A stretch of 64,000 bases of DNA, taken from the NCBI GenBank assembly GCA_002900995.3, contig PJEW03000013.1, positions 444,208 through 508,207 on the forward strand, read 5' to 3'. The notes below the pieces were generated by a model, which had not been told where the DNA came from, searched no databases, and was given only the letters and a program-made list of their open reading frames with translations. The stretch is from Ganoderma boninense. Its lineage: Eukaryota; Basidiomycota; Agaricomycetes; Polyporales; Polyporaceae. The position numbers and the translations under genes are program-made. Shown here piece after piece: positions 10,824-23,992 of this stretch (its first letter is position 1; each line of letters starts with the position of its first letter).

Positions 10824-12567
10824 ATGTCCACCCCTGGCTTCACACTCAACCATCTAATATCCAGGCTGCAAAACCAGTCATCTCAGACTGGTTTTACACC
10901 GCCTGGTACACCAGACTTCACCGGCCCTTCCACTCCACTTGTCCACCAAGATGCTGAAGGTCTGGCCATAAACGGTGCAATGCTTATCCAGCTCTCCCTA
11001 TTCCCCTGATTCATGCCTAACGTCACTGGATGTATAGCATTCAGACCGTCTTCCTCACCTGCCCCAATTGAGCTGCAACTCATCCAAGCCCGAGACAGCA
11101 TCATGTTATCGGGCGATGACAGTACTATGAACTCGACAACATCAGGCAGTGCCGGAGACAAGCACAGTCGCGATGAAGATGAGCTCGAACCTCTTCGTGC
11201 TCGCACTTCAACTACCCCAGGGCACCTCTTACGGGCATTTGCTGCAGAGCGACGCAAACAGGCCAACCTCGATAGCAAGCAAAGTGGCGCACTCGACGCA
11301 TTCACTGAGGTATGCCTGATTCCAACTCAAGGTCCTTTGGGGCTCCGCATAATGCATTTATTCAACACTCGCCTTCAAAACCATGGCAGCTCGGCCCAAT
11401 GATGATGCTGATCGACCTCAAGATCTCAATCCTAGAGCTCGAAAATGAGGTTCTCCGTCGGTACTTTCTGACATATGAGAGGGGCCCAGAGTTTTCAGTA
11501 CGCACATTTTCTTTCTCTTTGAATTTCCGAGAACTTTGTCTTCATGGGAAACAACTCCAGTCCCGAGTCCGTGTCGTGGTTGGAGCTGTCATGTTTGCCC
11601 ACAACGTTCCTGCATATCTAAATAATGCCACGGAGTCAATCATTGTGAGTACACCTTTCCCTGTCCGGCGAGGCTTGTCATAGTGTCCTAGAGGTGTCAC
11701 TGACCGTTGCACTGAGCATAGCAATACATTGAGAACCACCTGGACAGCGTGTTGCTGCCGCCGCATTGTGCCCACGATCCTGTGCACTGGGGCCTTGTCA
11801 AGCACGATATCGCAGAAGAGGTTACAGGAGTGCGCCATGTTATGAAGTCCAAGGTTCGTCAGTTCCATGTAGTAGAGTCTCCGATAACGCATTCACCTTT
11901 TTCTTGCCCTACCATGACCATCCATATGGATGATGACCCGTGTTGGTGCAGATCGACCTTAGCATCAAGTCAAAGCACGACATCTACGCTCTCACGAACG
12001 CGATCATGATTTATGATATGCGACCGAAGACGGAACACTGGGGGAGGTTTGCCTTCTTGGTATGATCTGATACCCACGCTCAACGCCGTCCACCTGTATT
12101 ATCTAACGATTCTCATTCAGCGTCACGCTGCCTTGCAGTTCAAGCTTGACCATCCCAACGGCGCCACAAAGACGTATGGCTACTGGCACTACGTCGATGA
12201 CAAGCTCAAGGAAGTCCGAGCTTCTCTCCGGACAACGCATCCCGACAATGTCCGTGCGAGGAAGCGGCAAGAGACAAGTGAGATGACTGACTCCCTGTTT
12301 CGACGGAGCAGCAACCCCACTCACTACCACTCCACATTAATTTCCCCCAGCTTCTTTGCCACCATTCTCGAGGCCGACATCTCTCAGTTTCCGATCAAGT
12401 CTGGCGGCATTGCCCAACATGTGTACATCGATGATAAGCTCAAGCCGATGCAACTCGACATGCAGAAACTCGTGCCGTCTTTCATTGTGGATGACACACC
12501 CGGTCCGACCAACGGTGCAGACGCCAATATGGCGGCTGACCCACCTCAGGAAGGTGTGATGGCTTGA
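10824..12567 (+). CDS. Companion gene of the large transposon-associated protein
   Basis: The start at ATG 10824 (MSTPGFTLNHLISRLQ) leads through several GT-AG introns to a TGA at 12567. The N-terminus is Ser/Thr/Pro-rich and disordered. Later exons encode helical segments, including IDLKISILELENEVLRRY (11.4 kb), YIENHLDSVLLPPHC (11.73 kb), DIYALTNAIMIYDMRP (11.98 kb) and YGYWHYVDDKLKEVR (12.18 kb), followed by FFATILEADISQFP. Small proteins with this final pattern commonly lie beside the large family upstream, on the same strand, as here (206 bases apart). I know no biochemical role; a transposition cofactor is a guess. Some internal exon borders, especially at 11.3-11.6 kb and around 12.29 kb, are uncertain. 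Confidence 0.6.
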
Positions 12568-15500
12568 ATCGGAGGCTGCAAAGTGTCTGGCGTGCCGCGT
12601 CGGTAATACTTTACCTGATTCTCGACGAGGATGATAATCAACATGTTATTGTATGTTATAATATGATTATCGCTTTGAAGTTCCATGTCCTATTTAAACC
12701 TGAGCGCGATCATTGTGGGCCGAGAATATTAAGGCTGGATGCACCGTGAATCCTGGAAACCCAAATGCATCCTCGGGTACGACTGCATGAATATCATGCC
12801 ATGTATATGTGTAATAGGCATACAGAAGGATATCAAATTGACCCAGGTCGGTAGATACGAATACTATGTTGTCTGATGAGCAGCCATCAATGGTATCATT
12901 GACAGTATCGAAATGATGTCGCGGGGGACACGGAGACAATACAAGCGCCCTATCTTGCCAGGACATGGCCATCGCCCGGTGTACTCTTTGGCGAGTCTGC
13001 GTAAGATTGGCGCGCCGTCTTCCCTACTCGACCTTCCACGTCTGCCGCGCCTCCTCAGAACTCATTTCATCACTGACTGGGCGCCATGGCACGGACCAAG
13101 CAGACGGCGCGGAGAAGCACAGGCGGCAAGTTGTCACCTTCAAGTTGTATGCAGCAATTTCTTGAATGACGTTTCCTGTCTGCGGATTCTAACAACGTGC
13201 TCGAGCATCCGTGGGGCAGCAGAATCGGGCTGCCAGCTACTGCCGAAAGTAAGCACTGAATCCCTGTCATGTTAATTGACCCGCTTCGTCTCATGCGTTG
13301 GTTCATGTCTATCGCGCGGTCTTATGCTTCAAATACACACAAATGTAATATAGCGATAGTACTGGTCGACGCCACAGCGCCTGGGAACATCATCTGAACT
13401 TCGGCGAAGTAGCAAATGGTGCCAAGGTAAAGGAATGCTCTTTCGCTACAAGTGGCCTTGCCGTTCACGAGATCGACCTGGGTGTTCAAAGCTACATCTG
13501 TCTATTATTTCCTAGGCGGCGCAAGAGCGCTACGAGCCTCTCTCGTTGTGGTCCCGGGAGGTGCACGACCTGAAGACCACATTGGATGCTGCTGAACATT
13601 CAATGGTCTGGGTAGCAGTGTTACAGTTAACTGTATTTCGGGGTCCTGTCCACCGAGAGAAGATGATAAGGCCAGGATGGTGGAACTACGCTAGTGTCTC
13701 CATTAGTTGCGCTACTGAGGGCGATGCACTGGGCAGTGCGCTCGCACGATCGCCTACGCGGTCTCTTGCACTTATAGCGCTGGTCCCGCCAGGGTAGAAA
13801 CTGAATCCTCTAGAAATGGTCTGCCATTGAGGTTGATGCGCGGGTATCCCATGGAATGAAGAGGTAGGCAGCCGGAGGACGTCGCCCGACAAGGTGTGAA
13901 GCTGAACAGGTCAGGTCGTACAACCGTGGTGCCGAACATAACCGTGACGCCGGAGACCCGTTGGCCGAGTAAGCGTAAGCGGGCGCTAATATCCATACCA
14001 CCTCGCCGCCACGTAGTCCTCTCTCTCACCTTCCACATGCCTCTATGGTCCGGGACGGGAGGATTATCCTGGCCATTCTCTTTACGGTGCTATTTGAGCT
14101 ATACCGCTATTGCGTAAGTGTTGTCCTCGTACTTCTTGGAGCACCGTCCCCGCGGGTCCGCTAATGATTGTTGATGTTTTGTTGCCAGCACATCACTTTC
14201 AACTGAGAACCAAGGGGTCGCTCTATGCAAGCTAGCTTCGCCAGAATATCACCGAACGGATTAATGGACTGAGTGATTCACAAGAGCGGATGGAGGGAGA
14301 GATCTGCGGATAAGTGCGTACTGTGTCAACCCAACATTACGATTCGAGGCTGACCACCCATACACCTGAAGGATCTCCTCGATCGTTTTGTCCTCATAGC
14401 CCTCTTGTGATCGTCGTGTTCTGTTGTGGGACAAGCCAGGTGCGCGTAGGTTGGTTGACCCAATCCCGGGTGCGCGCAGCGCCATGATAGACACGCGTAT
14501 CCGGAGAATGGCGTGAGTTAGGGAGCCACTCTCCGTGGTCTCTCCTGGTCCATAAAGCCAAGCCTCAAGTTGTCAGCCATTGGACCGTCGCGGGTGGTAA
14601 CGCGTTGTGCTGTCCTTGGTGCGTATCTCCTCTGTTTCTAATGTTCTCCTGCGCTGTCTTTCGATTTTATGTTTTGCGGGGCGAGCTGGGTGCGCTTACG
14701 TTTTGAATCTAGGTGTGCACAGCGCCGCACGTCTGTCTGTCCCACAGAAACCTTAAACTACTCCTTCAACTGTCATCAACGGTGAGCAATACACGCAGCG
14801 AGTCTCGTGTTGCTCCGTGCTCAACCCCTTTCGCTCTGACATCAAGTTCGCTTGTCGTCGCACTGTATACAATGTACAATGCTCAGCAGTTGTCCATCAG
14901 GATTTTTCGCTCCCTGTCCCGCATGTCTTGTCAGTGTTCTGGCCTGCAAGAGCGAGCGGGGACCTCGCAGGACGTACATATCGAATAACGTCCCGCCGAA
15001 TTGCATTCGCAGTCTCCACCGAAGTCCCATTGAGGCCGGAAGCGGGCTCCTCGGGCTCGCCGTCTGCGTGAGCAGGACGAGTAGTGGGCGAGCGCCCCCT
15101 CATGCTTCCCTTCTGTTCAGGGCAGCCATATCTATGATCTGAGCCTCGCCGACGGCCCTTGTCACCAGTCGTGACTCCACTCTTTTTGCAACCTCCTCTC
15201 CAGCCGCCTTAGCCTTTCCCCTCCATCTATCCCCCCGACCGCCATGGCGCAATGCGCAGTCCGTCGCACAGAGAAGCAACACGCAGGAGCCATGGCTGGC
15301 CCTAGCCCGTGCATAGGACGCACAGAACATCTCAACACTGCAAAACTCTGAACGTCCTGTGCCGCATCTCCTCACTGTTTCAATCCAGCCTTCTCCTCCG
15401 ATTCCTGACGCTCCCAGCGCCCCGCTCCCAGCCTTGCCAATGCCCGCCGTGCTCGAGAACTAGCTTGGGTAGCACGTCGAGGTCTAGCATATGGAGAGCC

Positions 15501-16891
15501 GCCCTGCCAGCGAAGTCCAGTCTTGGTCAAGTCTCGTAAATCTCGTTGTGTCCATGCCCGTATCCCGCCGTGATCGCCACCGCGCACCGATCGTATCTGG
15601 TCATCACTGTATACTCTGTAGGACCTTCGGTGCGGTCACATTTTCCCAACGGTTTGACGTTGCGACTCGATATCGCCTTCGCTCAAGTGAAAGCCACAGA
15701 AGGCTATCGGAACGTGGAGGTCTGCAAGATGTGTCGGAGTTCCTCGAGTTGTGAGGTGAAAGGTACGCATGCGCACCTCCGTCCTCCCTCGTACGGATTC
15801 TTACCCTTCCATTTAGATCAAGAACTCCATTAGAAATGAAAAGGCGTCTTTCATCCGGAGCGTGCAGACGGTCGTGGCTTGCGACATGCTCGGCGGTACT
15901 TTCAGGTCGCTTTGCAACTCCTCCGCCCCGTTCTCGTACTTTCATCCAAACGCGACCGTAGTTGTCAACTACTTTGACAACATTCCGGACCATCCAATCG
16001 TACCCCACCCTCACCCCATTCCCCGGTGCCAAGTTCACCCTCGCATCCACAGCCGTGCCGTGCCTCCCTCCTAACGACGTTATTCCTCATATCCGACTGG
16101 CAGCATCTTCTCGTGGCCGATCACGATGTGTAAGTCTGTGCACATTGATTTCTATTGCCTGGGGTTCGTGAAGTGCATGCCGCTGATCTTTCCTTCGTCG
16201 CGCGCCCATCCGCCATCCGTTCAGTCCTCGAGGACATTCATATCCGCTCTCCACCCCTTGTCCAGGAGTCGCCATTTATGACTGCGAGCAACGACCGGGG
16301 CGATGGGGTCTGAGCTGTGATGTCCTGCAAACCAATCGCCGGATCCCTTTCAGGTCGAGGAAGAAGGGAGAGAAGCGACGAGGTCCAGAAAATGCACGCA
16401 AGTGTTGTGGTTGAAGAGTTTGAACTCCTAACCAGTGCGCGAATGAAAGCAGAGGCGGAGGAGAGGCAGGATGTCGAGAAACGTCTCGGATCGCTGAGGA
16501 GGCTCAGGACAACTAGTCCTCGGCCAAAACAGACGGCTGCGGTGTCGAGGAGGTTACATTCCCAGAGGCACCGCCCCCCCCCCCCGTTCGACGCTGGTCT
16601 TGGTAGTGCACAACAGATGATCGGTCGATCGAGGCGAGGACGGGCGATGTGCTGCCTTCGTCATTGTTGGGTGAGCTTTGTCCTGTCGATTCTTGTATTA
16701 TCAACAAGTTCATCTAATGTATCCGCAGAAATACACGTACTGGCCGCGTCATTATCTTCATAATCTGCCGTGCGCGCAACTGCGTTTCCCGTCCCTGCAA
16801 TCAACTTCTCCATCATGCCTGACGCCGTTATCCTGTGCTGGGTGCCTACACTCGAAACGTATCATGTCCCTGACGCCTGCGGAATGCACGG
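12568..16891. other. Long stretch without a recognisable gene; possible unassigned exons at 15.5-16.1 kb
   Basis: Only short frames appear from 12.6 to 15.3 kb. Between 15546 and 16080 on the plus strand there are intron-like signals and open pieces such as FPNGLTLRLDIAF and QTVVACDMLGGTF that could be exons of a gene or gene fragment I do not recognise. 16317-16760 is open with a charged, possibly helical segment. A poly-C run lies at about 16570-16583. The disordered N-terminus of the GRAM-VASt gene could begin within 16.7-16.9 kb. Confidence 0.3.
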
Positions 16892-18060
16892 ATGACTGCC
16901 GACTTCCGTGACCATTCCTCCTATCGCCCCTCGCTTGCCGAGACGTCATCTGTCGCCGCACGCGGACGCAGCTCGTACGACAGCCCTGTCACCCCGCGCC
17001 CAGGCCGCTCGCGGGCAGTCTCGCGGGCCAGTGGGCGGGCGGCGAGCGTGTACTCGGACGCGGGGTCGTTCCACACCGAAGGTTCGGACAGCAAGGGCTC
17101 AGGCGAGAGCGACGAGCTCGACTTCGACCCCAAGGACATCCCTGTGCCCGGTTTCGCTGTCGCGAGCGACAAGCGCGACCAGGACTTCCACGAGATGTTC
17201 CCCAGCGTGCCCGAGGGCAACTACCGCATTGAAGGTGAGTGCCCACATGCCCACTGCCCTGTCCCTATCCCTGTCCCAATCACCAGTGTGCGCGACGACC
17301 GTCCACATCTCTGACAGACGTGTCGTCTCAGGTCACGGATGCTCGCTGCAGATCTTGGTCCAGGGCCGGCTGTATATCTGGGAGAACCGCATCTTCTTAG
17401 ACGCGAATGTTTTTGGGTGGATCACAGACGTAAGTCGATGTCGTCGCTGCGCACGCATGTTTGCTAGTGCTGACCTATGCTTATCATCCTGTTTGTTTCC
17501 CGCCTTGGCGTCGTCACCCCGCTCGCTGTCGATCACGCCTAATGGCACTGGTGACGCATCAGCGCCCAGCTCTCCATCCCGATGTGCGAAGTGATCTCGC
17601 TTGAGAAGCGGATATCAGCGTTTATAACCACGAACGCGATCCGGCTCTCGATGCCGACCGCCAAATACACCTTCACCTCCTTCCTCCCGCGCGACACCAC
17701 CTTCGACGTCCTCGCCAACGTCTGCGATCTTGCTCGCCCCGAAGACGCGTCTATGGGCTCTGTCCTGGGCCCCCTTAGAGCTCGGACTGGATCCCGACCC
17801 AGGGCTCGAAGCTGCTCGCGCGCAACATGACGTACATCAAACCGCTGAACGCGGGTATCGGTCCAAAGCAGGCGCGGTGCGAGCCCTAGGACGAGATGGT
17901 GGTGTGTGATTTCGAGACGTTTGCAACCATGCTCACAACGACGCACACGCCGGAGGTGCCTGAGGTGTTCTCGGTCAAAACGAAGACGTCTATAGGTTGG
18001 GTGAGTGACGTCGCGAGCAAGGCGGCAACTCGCAAACGTAGCAGTACGTGGCCCGCGACG
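16892..18060 (+). pseudogene. 5' part of a broken GRAM-VASt (Lam/Ysp-type sterol transfer) gene
   Basis: A Ser-rich region (16.9-17.15 kb) leads into DFHEMFPSVPEGNYRIE, then after an intron GHGCSLQ..QGRLYIWENRIF and ANVFGWITD, and after another intron LSIPMCEVISLEKRISAF and AKYTFTSFLPRDTTFDVL. This is the GRAM domain of fungal GRAM-VASt proteins, which move sterols at ER contact sites. The VASt domain is damaged. Its N-terminal part, including the expected acidic and CACG-like segment, is missing after about 17765. The frame then shifts (DWIPTQGSKLLARNMTYIK continues in another frame), and a TAG at 17887-17889 interrupts CEP-stop-DEMVVCDF. Recognisable VASt sequence ends near VFSVKTKTSIGWVSD at about 18015. 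The rest of the VASt domain is found 10 kb away at 28.0 kb. Confidence 0.85.
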
Positions 18061-18065
18061 TTGCG

Positions 18066-20248
18066 ATGCCCAACTACACTGACCTTGAATCGACAGATTC
18101 GGACTCGGTAGAACCAACCTCCAACGAGCAAGATGCACCTGGAGGCCTGCGCACTCAATGTGAGTAACTTCAATGTTCACTATGACCAGAGGACTGATTG
18201 CACCCAGCTACGAGGGGGGTCAAGGGGAAGAAACAGAAGACTCTCGACTACGACCCGGTCGTGGACATGGAGGAAGAAGAAGCGATGGAGGAAGAAGACC
18301 AAGGGAATGAAGGCCTCGACTTCTCGGTCCCCTTGCCCGACCCCTGCGTCACTGGGGTGAAGTCGAAGTCGAACACGAAAGCACCGCACCCCGAGGAGAA
18401 GGAGCCGACTGGGGCACTCAACTACGACGAAACCTCTGATATCGTACATCATTTCCTTGCTAATCCAACATCCTAAAACGTGACGCATGTTTCAGTTCTG
18501 CTACATATGCCAGAATGGAGGAGACCTGATCACATGTGACGAAAAGGACTGTGGTCGCGTCATGTGCAAGTCCCACGCGCCCGACATTGGAGTCCTCTCC
18601 GCGCACGTTCTCGAGACACTGCATTTCCGCTGTCCCTCGTGCCATACCAGAGCCGTGAACGAGAGCAAAGCGTCTGCGCAGAGCCAAGACCTGGCCCCGA
18701 AGCAAGGCCAGAATGCAAACGCGGCCCCGAACGCCAACCAGGTACTGAACGCGAACCAGGGCAAGAGGGCGAACAAAGGACGGGACAGGAACCCAGGCAG
18801 GAACGCGAAGGCCGTCGCGACCGGGACTCAAGCGCACAACGTGATACCAGCGGCGAAGACGAACCAATACAGTCACCCGAACACACACGGGGACGTGATG
18901 CACGTCCAGAAGGGCAAGCCTCCAGCTAAGGACAAACCCCCAACCCCCTACTTTGTAAGTGCGAGGGTGCGAGTACTGGTCAGAGACTGACACTCCTCCA
19001 GGGTCTTTATTATCCTGGAACCGACCGTCCCTACCTGCCGAATTGGGTGCATCTGAACATCGGGTCCAATCGACCTCAGCATAGTCGAGTGGACACGCGC
19101 CCTCTGATCATTTTGAACATACGCCTGGGCACGCTTCGCGAGAGGACTTCGCCTGCGAGGTTGGTTCACCAGCTAGTCTCTGAGTGGTTTGAAGGCCGCG
19201 CGAGGCGATACCTCCGCTATGTAGACCTGCAGTTCGACATAAGCATGCCGGGACCGAACACCCCGAGCAGCTCAGAGGACCGCAGTCCCGAGGGCCAATT
19301 CCGTGCTCGTACTAACAAGCACCTCAACCGTTTGGGCGAGTAAGTGTATCATGTCACCCACGCTTCGTCCTCGGGCTAATCGTGCTTTGCCAGCCTCCAA
19401 AACGCACGCATTTTCGTGTTCATATACACCCACTCCCACGACGACTACGGCGACCTTTATTACGGATCAAACTATTCATCGAACAGCGTCGGCGCAGTGA
19501 GTGCAATTTGAGCAAGGCATTAACTATCAGCTTACAAAATGCACACAGTGGTGGAAAGACATGATCACCCCCAAGCTCGCCGAGATTGCGTCCACAGGAA
19601 CCAACGAGCTCTACGTAGGCATGCTGGCATGTGGCGCCCTTATCACTCACAACAAGGCGCGAAAAGAGCTCACAGCGGCACTCCATGGGTAAGCGATGTT
19701 CTCTCCGAAGTGTACGCAAGCTGACGATGATTCCAATCAGGATTCGTGTAACCCACGCGTTCGCATTCTCTACCAAGGAGCTCCAGCCTTCCCTCACGAC
19801 GCTCTTCTTCTACAACTTCATCCATCAAGTTCTCATCGAAGGGTTGCCTCTGAGCCGCCGTACTATGGCAACTCGTCTGGAACAGGCCGTCTTTATCGCC
19901 CGTCACACGCCGCTGCTGCACTTCTATTACGAGAAGCCCGAGGAATCGCCCGCGGAGACATTACCTGTGCTAACTCTTGTCGAGTACAGATGGACCCACG
20001 ATACCATGCGTCCAGATGGTATTGACATCGGTCTTCAGTGCCCGAAATGCGGCTCGCTGTCATCACGGGATGGGAAGCGGAGGGTCATCAGCAAGAAAGA
20101 GATCAAGCTGGTCGTGTGGTGCAGGATATCAGGTTGTGATTGGGAAAGGACCTACACCATTTTAACGGATGAGGTCGAGCAGTTGAAGACGGGCGAAAAT
20201 GGGGTCTGGACTGCTCGTAAGTACATCGAGCCTTCTGAATCGAAGTAG
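18066..20248 (+). CDS. Multidomain protein: PHD-like finger, caspase/CHAT-like core, C-terminal zinc ribbon
   Basis: The start MPNYTDLESTDSDSVEP at 18066 leads through six GT-AG introns in consistent phase to a TAG at 20248, about 590 residues. An acidic N-terminus is followed by a cysteine-rich finger (FCYICQNGGDLITC, CGRVMCKSH, then CPSCH), which resembles an atypical PHD/RING-like module. A Lys/Asn/Gln/Pro-rich linker leads to GLYYPGTDRPYLPNWV and LRYVDLQFDIS. Next come IFVFIYTHSHDDYGDLYYG and ELYVGMLACGALIT, whose His and Cys sit where a CHAT/caspase-fold protease has its catalytic pair. The C-terminus has CPKCG and CRISGCDWE, a zinc-ribbon pattern. Similar proteins of unknown function are common in Agaricomycetes; the CHAT comparison is my inference. 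The gene begins right where the GRAM-VASt remnant ends. It appears intact. Confidence 0.7.
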
Positions 20249-23200
20249 CGCCTGTGCAGCGACATCTCCCCCATACTCCTTTCCCGCTCCCTTGTTTGTG
20301 CTCACAGTTCTCGAGTCCATGGATCAGACACCACAGGCATTTATGTACATCCCAACCCAAGGTGCATTGTTCCCGATACTGCTCGTAGCTCATTTTGTTA
20401 GTATACTACTCGCACCCAGATAATCATTATCATGTCTCCGTGACCAATCAAGAGTGAAAGTGCAGGCCATCCCCTCACGGGTACCCCCAAGACGATACTA
20501 TGCAAATCAGTGCTGCTGTGCAATATGTATTCGCGCCTGACATCCGTACATAAGCTGCTCTACCCTGCGACGCAATGTGAATGGCAATGCGGGTGGGGAT
20601 GGACACATCCATCGAGTCACGTAGAGCGTTACTCCCATCTACTCCATGCATGGGAATGTGAGTCAAGCAAAGAGCGATCGGGAACCAAGACCATAGCGCA
20701 GTGAGGGTCACATACCAATACCATATACCGAGGTTTTGTCCTGCAAATGCGTGCCTTGCCCCGTCAGGGAGGCTCAGGCATTCAGCTCGAGCGTCTCCGG
20801 GGACGACTCCTGTTCCTATCGACACAGGCAGAGGAATTACTCACGGGATGTAGGGCAGGTGAACGCAAACTGGCCGCGGAGACGTGATGCTTAGCAGATA
20901 GAAGCATTGGGTGAGTAACGCACGAACTGCAGTCACAGACGGGAGCAGACACACCGCCTGCCAGTGGTATAGGCACGTCCTGTGATCGCAGATTCACTTC
21001 ATCTTGTCTACGATGACCGTGGTCTGTCGGGATGTCCAGCATCTTCAAGCTGGTGCAGGACGAACGGGATCAGGGGCAGGTGCAGAATGTGCTCGGTGAC
21101 AACTAACGCCTACGATTTGGCCAATACGATGACGCCGCAGATGGCCAAGGCCATGGCGAGCGTGGAGAGCAGAATAAGCATGATCGCGTGCGGGGGCGGG
21201 GTCGCAGACATCCACATGGAGATTGCGGGGTATCGAGGATGGCCAGTATTGACTGAGCCTGTACAGTATGTGGTCGAGAGCGGGACTGAAGCACAATTCC
21301 CGGGGCGCTCAGTTCCTGGGCCTGTCACCATGAGAAAGCTCCACAAGGAACGACAAGGTCCACAAGGTCCACACGCTGGCGCCATTGGACCTTTGGCCGT
21401 CGGATGTTCGACGAGTGTGAGTTGTCGGGAACCATTACTCGAGCAGCCAGCGGTCGACGGCGGTAGCAGTAAACTAGTACTATTCAAATTGCGCGACGCG
21501 ACTGCACGGCAGGTTAAGGGCTAGTTACATGGAAGACTCGGCAAAAAGTGTAATCCAAGCCAATCGCCCTATGCACAATGCCTCGTGTCGACCAGGACTT
21601 GCGCAGCCAGAGACGTGCCTGGAGTCGAGATATAGCGTCTTTTTCATGCCAGAGAGCCGTCCGTAGAGGCGCTGCCAGTGAGGCCCGCCATAGCTGTAAA
21701 AGCCTGTCAGCACACGTCTCGCATGATACATGTGAATGTTGACGGACCTGGGGTGCATAAGGCGATGGGGTGTGCGCAACCGTTGAGAAGCCTTTGGACT
21801 TGCGTATGGATCCAACCGCGGAGTATCTCGCCGCGAGGACGGTGTGCACGGCGTGTGGTACTTGGAATACCAAGCAGCCGGCCACGGATGCGTCGTGGAA
21901 CGTCCCCAGCGTGTGTTCCGAGCCCGTGGTTTGTCGTAGAGTGAGAATACATATTGCGTCAGGGGAGCGGAGCATGGTGCACTGACAAAACTCGTGTCAC
22001 AGCTTCTGGACGAGTCGCCGTCTGTTCCTTCCGCACCTGCATACCTGGGAGTCGGAGCTTTTGCGAGACTCCAGTGTGGAATACGAGGGGTCTGCTTGTG
22101 TGTCGAAGCTGGGTAGGGTGCTGGAACGGAGGACGGTCCTGTGGGGCTAGCCAGGACCATTGCAACGAAGCCTCGGCCGATAAGAGAGCTGGGACTCACC
22201 TCTATTTCTCTCCGCCCGTCTCAGACGACCTTTGCCACTATCACCATCTATCTGGGCAGCGAGCATCCTCCGTATGTTCGTCCTGAGGCAGAGACGCAGT
22301 GAGGTGCAAGATGAATGATCCGGGGCCGCTGGTTTCCGTAACTCGAGTCGTGGATGTGGTCGAAAACTGTTCATTTTGAAGAACGAGGGAGTGTGTTGAT
22401 GTCGACCACGAGGTGGGTCAGTGGACGCGGACGCGTTGCTGTGCGCAGCACACAGGTGCGGGGCCCGTGACGTGTTCGTGGGAGAGCAGCTGGGAAAGAG
22501 AGCAGCGGGGAAGGGAACAGGAAGGGAGCAGCTCACGCGCGTAGACGATGCCGGGTCGCAGCTGCTGAGGGCGATAGTGATGCGCTACTGCGACGATCTA
22601 CTGACGGATGCTAAGGCCGACAGCGACGCGAACAGCTGGGAGAACCTTACTGAGAGATTGACATATCATGAAGATGGCGCCACACCCAGTACCCACTATG
22701 CACCGTCATGCAGCGAACTTCGCAATTTGCTTTCGCGAGACAAACGCGAACACCAGCAGAGCACATCTGGGGCGCAGTGTAATACATTTTGTACTACGAA
22801 TATACGTACCTGATTGGAAGAAGGGAGCCCCGGCGGTGTGGAGCATGGGCAAGGGCTGTGGGAGACCGCTGTGCTCCAACTCTATGAGAGAGGATGCACT
22901 TGCGTGTACCTGGCTGGTCATGGTACGAGAATTACTAGGGCACGGGAACGGAGGGTGCCAGAGTTCGGATCGGCGTCCAATGCATGCGAGACTGATTAAG
23001 GGACTCACCACAGCCTACAGCCCTAAAACGCCTACATGCACCAGTGGCTATGACACACAAGACCAAGTTGACTGTGCTTGACACTGGTTTGTGCAGTAAC
23101 TAGGGGATGGATTGTGATCGACAGAGGGAAGGCGGAGGACTCACCGCAACTGTACGGCGACGTAGACTGTACGTAGATGCCCCGGGCTTCGAGGACAGCA

Positions 23201-23992
23201 GGTGCGAGTGCGACCCACATTGCCACGTTGGCGCTCCTTGACTCTGGTTGGTGGGTCGTACAGTGGACGAGTTGAGGACGACGAATGGAAGACGGGAGTG
23301 GGTGGAGACAGAGGCACGGAGGCCCAGCATGATGGAAGGGCGGAGACTGTGGAGCGGCGCAGGTGTGGGCGAAAGGCGAGGGAGACGCCGAAGGTGGAAC
23401 ATGCAAGTTGGCGTACTGGCATGGTTACGTCCTGGAGGAGTCGCAAGAATGTGCTATAGTTGGTGCGATATAGCCCCAGGCATGGGTTGCTTGGCTGAGT
23501 TGGTACAGCACTTCAGCCTAGGTCATTTGATCCGTGTGTTTGTGAGAGTTGGGCTAGGGGTTCAAGGCTGCTACGTGGTTTTCTTTCCGGCGCAAGACCG
23601 GGAATTTTTTCTGACAACGTAGAACTACCGTACGTTGCGAGTGCACTGTCTGATTGTTATTGGCAAGAGCATTGGCTAACGCATTCGGCCCAGGAAGGCC
23701 GGGCGGCGCCAAATACCCAATTAGGCAAGAGCCAGAACAAGCATGCCGTCGCCTAACAGGCGAGGAACATGCCCGTTCTGTTGTAGACTCTACATGCTGG
23801 CGTGTAGAAAAAAGCACTTTATGATGGTTGTGATGGACTAGATTTCGGCACGTAACAACGACGTTTCAGAACGACTGACAAGCTCCGCATTGTTCGCAAC
23901 AGTTCCCCAAACTGAATGCACCATTAAAAATTATCTGCGTGAGCAACTTCTGGCAAAGGATACGCTGCGACTTGGGAGGCTATATCACATCG
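20249..23992. other. 3.7 kb without a recognisable gene
   Basis: Many medium frames exist on both strands, with splice-like GTGAGT and CAG signals on the minus strand at 20.8-23.4 kb, so a decayed intron-rich gene is possible. I could not join pieces into any known family. A tRNA-like D-arm at 23492-23508 is discussed under rejected items. Confidence 0.3.

Noticed and set aside
20475..23446. Possible minus-strand multi-pass membrane protein gene
   Set aside because: Splice-like signals and some hydrophobic runs exist, but I could not join exons into a recognisable membrane-protein family.
23485..23575. tRNA gene candidate
   Set aside because: There is a good A-box and a perfect four-pair D-stem (GCTG with CAGC), but the T-stem does not pair and no 3' acceptor strand matches the 5' side. 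At most a tRNA fossil.
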